Source: Paraferrimonas sedimenticola (lineage in GTDB: Bacteria; Pseudomonadota; Gammaproteobacteria; Enterobacterales; Shewanellaceae). From it: a DNA stretch of 64,000 nt. The translations under genes and the position numbers were made by a program. Location of the stretch: assembly GCF_002282855.1 (NCBI RefSeq), contig NZ_NRIR01000001.1, positions 558,001 to 622,000 on the forward strand, in the 5' to 3' direction. Under the pieces are notes generated by a model, which saw only the letters and a list, made by a program, of their open reading frames with translations, was not told the DNA's origin and ran no database searches. The number at the start of each line of letters is the position of its first letter. Position 1 is the first letter of the stretch. Positions 16,621 to 23,892 of this stretch are shown piece by piece.

Positions 16621-18925
16621 TAACAAACGCTTACGCTTTATAGTTTGGCTAGTTGCTATGGCGACTATGCTTGTCGGCATGCTCACTATGGGGCGGCATG
16701 CGAGCGTAATCGATACTGACTTTATGGCGTTATTGCCGGATAGTGAACGCTCGCCCTTGGCTCAGCTAGCCGTCGAAGACGCCGCCAGAAAGATGGAACG
16801 GCGTTTGTTATTCATCATAGAATCAGATGATGAACAACAAGCAAAAGCCGCAGCAGTTCAATGGCAAGCCTATTTAGATAACTGGGAATTTGTCACCCGT
16901 ATAGACTCGCAACGCCAACAAATGCAAATGTTTGAGTTGCTGTTTCCGGCTCGTTATCAGCTGCTTGACTCAAGCGCGCGACAATGGCTTGAAGCTGAGC
17001 AGCACCAGCAGGTTACTCAACGTGCATTACAAAGCATCTACTCGCCCTTTAGCGGAGTGACCGCCAACGAGCTCAGCCAAGACCCTTGGTTATTATTCAG
17101 AAACTTCTCCAATCAGGGAGCTGAAAAAAACCGCTTTAGCTTGGTGCAAGGTCAGCTATTGTCCAATCAGAACGGACGCTTTCAGTTCTTTATTCAGGGC
17201 GAGTTAGCCGCTAGCCCGTATCAATTTGAAACTCATGAGAAAATTCAACACTTGATGAGTGAGGCTTCTCGCCTCCAACGAGAGACTGGCGTTGATATTT
17301 ACTATCAAGGCGTTGGTTTTTTTGTAGAAGAGGCGGCAGCCGCAGCCCAAAGCGAGATAAGTATCATCGGTGGCGGCTCGCTTGCAGCAGTCGTTATTCT
17401 GATTTTGTCGGTATTTCGCAGCGTTCGACCGCTAGCGCTTTGTTTATTCTCGGTAGGAACCGGTGTGCTTAGTGCTTTGTTTGCCACTGTCGTGGTCTTT
17501 GGTTCGGTACACAGTTTCACTCTGGTTCTAGGAGCGAGTTTGATCGGCGTATCCGTAGACTACGCTTTTCATTATTTGAGTCTGCGCGCGTGCACAATCA
17601 ACGCCTGGCGCCCTCACTCTGCCATTCAAAAGCTAAAACCTGTTCTACTGCTCGGCTTAGTTTCGTCCTGTTTAGCGTACTCTGGTCTTGGCCTCACAGG
17701 GTTTCCAGCTTTAATTCAACTGGCACTGTTTTCAAGCGTTGGCCTTAGTGCGGCACTACTAGCTGTGTTATTGATTTATCCTCAATTAACCCAATCGCCA
17801 GCGCAACACAACCCTATTAACTTCGCTCGAGCCATTCACGAGATTGTTGAACGCTACGGGAGTAGCCGCTTCAATGTTGGGCTAATAGGCCTATTGCTGA
17901 TAGTTAGCGCTTTTGGATTGCAGCGACTTGAGTTCAACGACGATGTACGCCATTTGCAGTCAGCCTCCGAAAGGCTCATCAAGCATGAGCAAGCCGTCAC
18001 TGCACTAACCGGATTCGACCAAAGCCAGCAGTGGCTAGTCCTGCTTGGCAGTACACAAGAAGATCTGCGCCAAGCGGAGCAAGAACTCGAAAACCAACTG
18101 CAAGACTTTATCAAAAAAGGCACCATTAGTGGCTTTAACTCTGTTCACCAATTCGTTCCAAGCACCGCCTTACAGCAGCAAAACTATCTGCTAAGTGAAC
18201 AGCTCATAGAAAAACAGAGCGCTGATATTCAAGCTAGCTTAGGGCTTGATAGAATCGTTCAGCTACCGGAGTTTCAGGCCGTCACATGGCAACAGGTCGA
18301 GCAAGCCGCAGCTGGGTTGCCGTATCTAGCCGGTCAGTTAGAGCAAGGAACCCACTACTCCATCATCACTCTGCAGGGTTTGCATCCTGACTCGACAATA
18401 AACGGTTTGAAAACTGATATCCCAGGTGTACAAGTTTTGTTCGTTGCTCGTGCACAAGAAGTCAGCGCATTAATGCATCACTACCGCTACCAAGTACTCT
18501 TACTGGTGGCAATTGCGTGTGCTTTAGTGTTCGGGTTGTTGACTATCAAGTTAACTATCAAAGATGCTTTTGCAGTCGTAACTCCACCGCTGTTCGCCTG
18601 CTTGTTGGCATTGGCCGTGCCTGGTTTGTTAGGCATCAGCGCCAACCTATTCAACGTGGTAGCCTTGTTATTAATCCTAGGCATCAGCCTAGATTACAGC
18701 CTCTTTTTACGATTCCATGGCGACCAGGTGCACTCAACCATGGCGGTACTTCTGGCGGGTATTACCACCTTGCTGTCCTTCGGACTGATGGGGCTCTCCA
18801 GCAACTTTGCAGTATCGAGTTTTGGAATGACGATTTCAGTGGGAATTTTGGCATCTTGGCTACTGGCGCCTGCGATAGCAGGCAGGAAGCACTTTCGTAA
18901 GGTAATTCAATGTCCCGCATCATAA
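16607..18925 (+). CDS. MMPL/RND-family exporter of the APE locus
   Basis: A 772-residue inner-membrane transporter of the MMPL group. The order is one N-terminal membrane helix, a large periplasmic domain, a block of about five helices (around residues 245-400), a second helix and periplasmic domain, then a final block of helices (about 625-765). Typical segments are LIGVSVDYAFHYLSL and ILGISLDYSLFLRFHGD, with the acidic residue in the fourth helix of each half thought to couple proton flow. It would export the polyene lipid and pairs with the LolA-like protein. It overlaps its neighbours by 14 and 16 bases. Confidence 0.88.
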   Translation: MPASNNKRLRFIVWLVAMATMLVGMLTMGRHASVIDTDFMALLPDSERSPLAQLAVEDAARKMERRLLFIIESDDEQQAKAAAVQWQAYLDNWEFVTRIDSQRQQMQMFELLFPARYQLLDSSARQWLEAEQHQQVTQRALQSIYSPFSGVTANELSQDPWLLFRNFSNQGAEKNRFSLVQGQLLSNQNGRFQFFIQGELAASPYQFETHEKIQHLMSEASRLQRETGVDIYYQGVGFFVEEAAAAAQSEISIIGGGSLAAVVILILSVFRSVRPLALCLFSVGTGVLSALFATVVVFGSVHSFTLVLGASLIGVSVDYAFHYLSLRACTINAWRPHSAIQKLKPVLLLGLVSSCLAYSGLGLTGFPALIQLALFSSVGLSAALLAVLLIYPQLTQSPAQHNPINFARAIHEIVERYGSSRFNVGLIGLLLIVSAFGLQRLEFNDDVRHLQSASERLIKHEQAVTALTGFDQSQQWLVLLGSTQEDLRQAEQELENQLQDFIKKGTISGFNSVHQFVPSTALQQQNYLLSEQLIEKQSADIQASLGLDRIVQLPEFQAVTWQQVEQAAAGLPYLAGQLEQGTHYSIITLQGLHPDSTINGLKTDIPGVQVLFVARAQEVSALMHHYRYQVLLLVAIACALVFGLLTIKLTIKDAFAVVTPPLFACLLALAVPGLLGISANLFNVVALLLILGISLDYSLFLRFHGDQVHSTMAVLLAGITTLLSFGLMGLSSNFAVSSFGMTISVGILASWLLAPAIAGRKHFRKVIQCPAS

Positions 18926-19476
18926 AACTGGTACTGCTAATCGTTTGGACTGTTTTCGCGCTAGGTTGTCAAACGCCGCAAGCTCTGTCCCCTCAGCCAG
19001 CCTGGCCATCACCTGCGAGTTATGGAAATAAAGTCCAAGCTCAACAAGTACTGCAGGTCACTTATCAGCAGCAAACTCAACAGATTTTGGTCGCTGTGGA
19101 TATCTCATCCGATTCAGTGGAGCTTGTGGCATTGTCGGGCATGGGTATTCCTCTATTTACCTTGAATTGGGACGGCTCTCGTTTGACTCAAACAAACCAC
19201 CTGAGCACAGAAGAATTCGACAATCAGCAGAGTGTTCTTGACGCCTTCTTTCTTGCAATCTGGCCTCAAGCAGCCCTGTCCGAATACCTTTCCCAGCAGG
19301 GATTACTGCTACAACAGAGTAATAGTCAGAGAGAGGTGCTTAGCGTCTCTGGTGAAGCAAAGCTAAGCGTACGATGGAATGATTATCAAGCGCCTCAAGG
19401 CTATATCGAAATTGACGATCACGCTAACCAAAACCGCCTCAAACTAACCACTATATATTGGGATGAAAGCCAATGA
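18910..19476 (+). CDS. DUF3261 lipoprotein of the APE locus
   Basis: A 188-residue lipoprotein with the lipobox FALGC (cysteine at about residue 20) after a hydrophobic leader. The mature part matches the DUF3261 pattern found in APE clusters (VLQVTYQQQTQQILVAVDIS, LVALSGMGIPLFTLNWDG). The function is not proven. It may help place the pigment in the outer membrane, in the way LolB follows LolA. It overlaps the exporter by 16 bases and the ketosynthase by four. Confidence 0.8.
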   Translation: MSRIIKLVLLIVWTVFALGCQTPQALSPQPAWPSPASYGNKVQAQQVLQVTYQQQTQQILVAVDISSDSVELVALSGMGIPLFTLNWDGSRLTQTNHLSTEEFDNQQSVLDAFFLAIWPQAALSEYLSQQGLLLQQSNSQREVLSVSGEAKLSVRWNDYQAPQGYIEIDDHANQNRLKLTTIYWDESQ

Positions 19477-20666
19477 CTCCAATATACATCCAGGCCATAG
19501 GCACGGTTTGTGCCCTTGGCCAAGATCAACAACAAATAAAGCAAAACTTACTTCGAGGAGTCTCGCCAGGTTTAATAAAGCGAGAGCAGGCGCTGTATTC
19601 AGGTCGACGTGCCACAATCGCTAAAATCCCCGGAGAGTTGCCACCAGTCTCTTCTGAGCTAAAGGACTTTGACAACCGAAACAACCGGTTAGCTGAGTTG
19701 GCCTTCCGTCAAATTGAACCGCAACTTGAAAAGCTCAGACGCGCCAAAACGGATCTGCGAATCGGGGTTGTGATTGGTACTAGTACTTCTGGTATCGAAT
19801 CGACAGAAGCGTCTATGCGCCAAAGAGTCCAAAACGGTTGCTTCGAAGATGGGTTTCGCCTCGACCATTTGACTATTGGCGACACCGCAAACTTTGTCGC
19901 GCGACTATGCGACGCCAAAGGACCGGCCTATAGCGTCTCCACCGCTTGTTCATCGGCAGGCCGTACCTTTATTAGCGCAGCTGCGCTACTCCACGCAGAT
20001 GCCGTCGACGTCGTTATCTGTGGTGGGGTTGATAGCTTATGCGACTTGACCTTGAATGGCTTTGACGCGTTAGAGCAAGTGTCTGAAAACCAGAGCCGTC
20101 CTTTTGATAAAGACCGCAATGGAATTAATATCGGAGAAGCTGCTGGCCTATTTGTTCTTAGCAAACAACTCGGTCCGTGGCGCTTACTCGGTTACGGAGA
20201 GTCCGCTGAGGGTCACCACATGTCGGCACCAATGCCCTGTGGCTCAGGTGCAAAAGCCGCGATGGAAGACGCTCTTGAAAACGCAGGTCTTGCTGCGAGA
20301 GATGTCGGCTACATCAATGCTCATGGTACTTCCACACCTCTCAACGATGCAATGGAGTCCAAAGCCATCGCTGAGGTGTTTGGAAACCAGATCCCAGTGA
20401 GTTCAACCAAAGCACTTACGGGCCATTGCTTAGGTGCCGCAGCAGCAATAGAGGCAGCATTCTGTTGCTGGAGTATAGACACCCATCAGGCACCAGCCCA
20501 ATTGCCACAACCTCGCCAAACTGGCGAAGACATAGCCAATATATACCTGCCGACTGAAAATGTTGCCCTAAAGAGCAGTGTCGCAGTGTCAAACTCTTTT
20601 GCATTTGGTGGCAATAATGTGTGTTTGGTCTTTGGACGAGGAGCAGTCGATGAGCCAACTACCTGA
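19473..20666 (+). CDS. apeO: Beta-ketoacyl-ACP synthase (APE ketosynthase)
   Basis: A 397-residue FabF-like condensing enzyme. The active Cys159 lies in YSVSTACSSAGRTF, and the two catalytic histidines lie in NAHGTSTPLNDAMES and TGHCLGAAAAIEAA. The N-terminus (YIQAIGTVCALGQD) and the C-terminal NSFAFGGNNVCLVFG are family-typical. It would extend the aryl chain by two carbons using malonyl-ACP, probably as a complex with the chain-length-factor-like protein at 8142. It overlaps the neighbouring genes. Confidence 0.88.
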   Translation: MTPIYIQAIGTVCALGQDQQQIKQNLLRGVSPGLIKREQALYSGRRATIAKIPGELPPVSSELKDFDNRNNRLAELAFRQIEPQLEKLRRAKTDLRIGVVIGTSTSGIESTEASMRQRVQNGCFEDGFRLDHLTIGDTANFVARLCDAKGPAYSVSTACSSAGRTFISAAALLHADAVDVVICGGVDSLCDLTLNGFDALEQVSENQSRPFDKDRNGINIGEAAGLFVLSKQLGPWRLLGYGESAEGHHMSAPMPCGSGAKAAMEDALENAGLAARDVGYINAHGTSTPLNDAMESKAIAEVFGNQIPVSSTKALTGHCLGAAAAIEAAFCCWSIDTHQAPAQLPQPRQTGEDIANIYLPTENVALKSSVAVSNSFAFGGNNVCLVFGRGAVDEPTT

Positions 20667-21108
20667 TATTGTCGAACTGGTACCCCATCGAGGGCCTATG
20701 CTATTGCTAAATCGAGTAATTTGGGCACAGGAAAAATCAATTTGCTGCGAAGTCGATATTAGTCCCCAAAGTACTTTTTTCCTGCCCGATTTAGCGGCGG
20801 TTCCCTGCCACATAGGGATTGAGTACATGGCGCAATGTATTGCCGCATTAGCTGGTGTAGAATACTGGCGCGCCAAAAAGCCAATTCCGATTGGCTTACT
20901 ACTTGGTGGAAGGCGATACCAAAGCAATGGGCAAAGCTTTTCAGCTGGCACCAAGCTAAACATTTTCGCGGAAGAGTTAATTCGCGACGGTGCCATGGGT
21001 GTATACCAGTGTCGAATCGAGCTCAATGGGCAACAGCTCGCCAGTTGCCAAATCAATACATACGTGCCAACTAATGAGCAGCTACTAGAACTTACAACAA
21101 AAAAATGA
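20650..21108 (+). CDS. apeP: 3-hydroxyacyl-ACP dehydratase, second APE dehydratase
   Basis: A 152-residue hotdog protein with the motif IVELVPHRGPMLLLNRV at its start and PCHIGIEYMAQCIAALAG in the middle. This type is called ApeP-like and is annotated as a 3-hydroxylacyl-ACP dehydratase. The start ATG 20650 sits just inside the ketosynthase end and is preceded by GGACGAGGAG. A longer upstream frame lacks such a signal. It probably pairs with the dehydratase at 12024-12401 to form the conjugated double bonds. Confidence 0.85.
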   Translation: MSQLPDIVELVPHRGPMLLLNRVIWAQEKSICCEVDISPQSTFFLPDLAAVPCHIGIEYMAQCIAALAGVEYWRAKKPIPIGLLLGGRRYQSNGQSFSAGTKLNIFAEELIRDGAMGVYQCRIELNGQQLASCQINTYVPTNEQLLELTTKK

Positions 21109-21851
21109 AGCAAATGAACCCTCAAAACCAGCAAGTACTAGTAACAGGAGCTAGTAAAGGAATTGGCCAAGCCATTGCCGTAGAGCTAGCCCGGCAAGGC
21201 TTTACCGTGGTTATCCACTATGGCCGCGATGCCGATGGAGCCAAGAATACTGCGGACCAAATTGAAGCTTTGGGCGGAACTTGTCGCACCATTAGCTTTG
21301 ACGTGTCTCAACGCCAACAAACCAAACAGCAACTTGAGCAAGACATTGAGCAGCATGGCGCCTACTTCGGCGTTGTAGCAAACGCTGGAGTAACTCGAGA
21401 TACCGCATTTCCGGCGATGACCGGAGAAGACTGGGATGGCGTGATCCACACTAATTTGGACAGTTTTTACAACGTAATACACCCTTTAATCATGCCAATG
21501 ATCTCACTGAAGCAAGGGCGTATTGTCACTGTGTCATCACTTTCAGGTCAAATAGGAAATCGCGGCCAAGTAAATTACTCTGCCTCTAAGGCTGGCATCA
21601 TTGGAGCTACTAAAGCACTGGCCACTGAGCTTAGCAATAAGCGACGCGCCATTACGGTCAACTGTGTAGCTCCAGGACTTATCGATACCGGAATGGTTGA
21701 AGAGCATGTCAAACAGCATGTGCTACCAGCAGTACCTTTACAGCGTATGGGAACCCCTGAAGAGGTCGCAGGACTGGTCGCTTTTCTAATGAGCCCAGCA
21801 GCAGCCTACATCAATCGCCAAGTCATAGGAGTCAATGGAGGTCTGCACTGA
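21105..21851 (+). CDS. apeQ: 3-oxoacyl-ACP reductase (FabG type)
   Basis: A 248-residue short-chain dehydrogenase that reduces the beta-keto group with NADPH. The Gly-rich cofactor motif VTGASKGIGQAIAVELA, VANAGVTRDTAF, the Ser in IVTVSSLSGQIG and the catalytic YSASKAG are all present. Two ATGs (21105 and 21114) are possible; the first overlaps the dehydratase stop by four bases. It completes the reduction step of each elongation cycle. Confidence 0.9.
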   Translation: MKQMNPQNQQVLVTGASKGIGQAIAVELARQGFTVVIHYGRDADGAKNTADQIEALGGTCRTISFDVSQRQQTKQQLEQDIEQHGAYFGVVANAGVTRDTAFPAMTGEDWDGVIHTNLDSFYNVIHPLIMPMISLKQGRIVTVSSLSGQIGNRGQVNYSASKAGIIGATKALATELSNKRRAITVNCVAPGLIDTGMVEEHVKQHVLPAVPLQRMGTPEEVAGLVAFLMSPAAAYINRQVIGVNGGLH

Positions 21852-23077
21852 TGAGTCGCCGAGTTATCGTTACTGGCATGGCCGGTATTACCGCTTTAGG
21901 GCAAGATTTAGAAAGCGTGATGAACGCTTTGAGACTTGAGAAAAACGCAGTCACGCGAATGGATGACTGGTCCAAATACCAAGGCCTAAATACCCAGCTA
22001 GCGGCGCCAATCCAGGATTTTCAGCTACCAAGCCACTACACTCGCAAGAAAACACGCTCAATGAGTCGAGTATCTCATTTATCGACTCGCGCCACAGAGT
22101 TAGCGTTAATTGAGTCCGGCTTAATCGATGAGCCGGCACTGACCGATGGCTCTACGGGTATTTCATACGGCTCTTGCTCGGGAAGCACGTCCGCTGGCAC
22201 GGCATTCACAACTGTGCTTAAAGAGCATAGCACTCGAGATTTAAACGCTAACACCTATGTAGCAATGATGTCGCACACCGCACCGGTAAACACCGGACTG
22301 TTTTTCGGGGTAAAAGGGCGAGTGATCCCTACTTCTTCCGCCTGTACATCAGGCAGCCAAGGTATTGGTTTCGCGTATGAGGCAATCAAGCACGGCAAGC
22401 AATTAGCAATGATTGCAGGAGGCGCAGAGGAACTTTGTCCGACCCAATCGGCGGTCTTTGATACCTTGTTTGCCACGAGTTTAGCCAACGACACACCGAA
22501 TGCCACTCCCCGTCCCTACGATCTTGCTAGAGACGGTTTGGTGATAGGAGAAGGGGCTGGTTCTCTCATTCTAGAAGATCGCGAATTTGCCCTTGCGAGA
22601 GGCGCCCAACCTATCGCAGAAATCGTAGGATTTGCTACCAATTGCGACGCTGCACACGTCACTCAGCCCAAAGCTGAAACCATGCAAAAATGCATGGAGA
22701 TGGCCCTTGAAGACGCTAATTTAGCTCCTGAGCAAATTGGCTACGTCAATGGGCATGGCACGGCTACTGAACTTGGAGATATTGCAGAAACCACTGCAAC
22801 TAGCCGTTTGTTTGGCAGCCAGATGCCGCTATCTAGCCTAAAGAGCTACTTAGGTCACACCTTGGGGGCCTGCGGCGCTATCGAGGCTTGGCTGACGATT
22901 GCAATGCTCAATCAGGGTTGGTTTGCTCCCACTATAAATCTGACCGACATTGATTCTCGCTGCGGCGACCTGGATTACATAGTGTCTGGTGGACGTGAGT
23001 TGGACTGCGAATATGTGATGAGTAACAACTTCGCCTTTGGCGGCATTAACACCTCACTCATTTTCAAACGGCTATAA
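21851..23077 (+). CDS. apeR: Beta-ketoacyl-ACP synthase, second APE ketosynthase
   Basis: A 408-residue FabF/FabB-like ketosynthase with Cys165 in IPTSSACTSGSQGIGF and histidines in NGHGTATELGDIAE and YLGHTLGACGAIEAW. Its ATG shares a base with the reductase stop. In the studied APE pathways this enzyme is thought to condense the starter with the first extender, or to work alongside the ketosynthase/CLF pair. It is the last gene of the operon; a hairpin follows at 23083-23111. Confidence 0.88.
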   Translation: MSRRVIVTGMAGITALGQDLESVMNALRLEKNAVTRMDDWSKYQGLNTQLAAPIQDFQLPSHYTRKKTRSMSRVSHLSTRATELALIESGLIDEPALTDGSTGISYGSCSGSTSAGTAFTTVLKEHSTRDLNANTYVAMMSHTAPVNTGLFFGVKGRVIPTSSACTSGSQGIGFAYEAIKHGKQLAMIAGGAEELCPTQSAVFDTLFATSLANDTPNATPRPYDLARDGLVIGEGAGSLILEDREFALARGAQPIAEIVGFATNCDAAHVTQPKAETMQKCMEMALEDANLAPEQIGYVNGHGTATELGDIAETTATSRLFGSQMPLSSLKSYLGHTLGACGAIEAWLTIAMLNQGWFAPTINLTDIDSRCGDLDYIVSGGRELDCEYVMSNNFAFGGINTSLIFKRL

Positions 23078-23111
23078 AAAAACGACCAGCTACTTTTTCA
23101 AGAGCTGGTCG
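23076..23111 (-). terminator. Terminator shared by the APE operon end and a lipoprotein gene
   Basis: A nine-base stem CGACCAGCT/AGCTGGTCG with an 11-base loop. The T-run follows it on the minus strand, so it ends the 23140-23559 transcript. On the plus strand it has no T-run but may still slow polymerase after the APE operon. Confidence 0.75.
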
Positions 23112-23139
23112 CATATTCCTATAGCAGGGAATTTAGTGT

Positions 23140-23559
23140 CTAAATATTGATAAGTTGATTCACCAATTCTCTGATTTTGGGTTCGGCGTCAATGAACTTA
23201 CTAAAGTTACCACTGCCGCGAGTCGCGTCGTATTTAGCTACCCCTTCAAGACTGCCATTTTGGAAGACCTTGATCTCAGCGTAAGCCATGTATAGCGCTA
23301 GGTCCCATCTCCAATGGGCTTCGTAGGTAGAAGTCCATTGGCAACTCTGCGGTACCGCCTGCTCACTAACGATGCGATAGCTGATATTTTTACTTCTAAG
23401 TACAGCCTCGTATTGATCTAAAAATCCCTGCCGTACTTCTGGATTTCGTACAACACATAGATCAGCGCCATTGGCTAACATAACCGGTTCTACATGCTGA
23501 TTAATGGAACAGGCAGTTAAAAGCAAAAGTGAGGTGCCAACAACTATTTTCCTTTTCAT
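23140..23559 (-). CDS. Small lipoprotein, Sbal_3080-like
   Basis: A 139-residue lipoprotein with lipobox LLTAC (cysteine at about residue 17). The mature part contains VMLANGADLCVVRNPEVRQGF, CQWTSTYEAHWRWDLALYMAYAEIKVF and a second pair of cysteines (CVVRN and PQSCQW) that could form a disulfide. I associate this with a Shewanella-type lipoprotein family of unknown function, from memory and with moderate confidence. It faces the APE operon end to end. Confidence 0.7.
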   Translation of the reverse strand: MKRKIVVGTSLLLLTACSINQHVEPVMLANGADLCVVRNPEVRQGFLDQYEAVLRSKNISYRIVSEQAVPQSCQWTSTYEAHWRWDLALYMAYAEIKVFQNGSLEGVAKYDATRGSGNFSKFIDAEPKIRELVNQLINI

Positions 23560-23892
23560 TTTTTATCCTTTATCTAAATATTTGCGTGAACAACAGGGAT
23601 AACCAAATTTTGAATTGAATCCCCCGTCAAACTAAGAGCGATTCAATCGCTTAAAACAGACTATTTTAGAGACCGACGTTCTGCTGGACATATTAAGCTC
23701 CGCCGTTACTTATTAGTAATAAAACGCCCATTTCTTGTTTCTTTCCACTAATTCTCATGTTTTAACTAAAGCTGAAAATCGTCATCTAAAGAAAATTTAT
23801 GCCAATGGCTATATTGAGAGAGAAAGAAGGGAGCCAATAAGCTCCCTTGCTTTGAATTGATGAAGTTTAATGCTTGATTAAAAGCTTTTAAC
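23560..23892. other. Gene-free spacer with one hairpin
   Basis: 333 AT-rich bases between two minus-strand lipoprotein genes. Only the hairpin at 23827-23848 is recognisable. The promoter for the small lipoprotein should be in the lower half. Confidence 0.5.
23827..23848 (-). terminator. Probable terminator after the PKD lipoprotein
   Basis: An eight-base perfect stem AAGGGAGC/GCTCCCTT with a six-base loop, followed on the minus strand by a pyrimidine-rich tract (TTCTTTCTC). It lies about 45 bases after the stop of the PKD-repeat gene. Confidence 0.65.

Noticed and set aside
20589-21134. Minus-strand frame across the second dehydratase gene
   Set aside because: Antisense to a gene with a conserved hotdog motif and without its own start signal.
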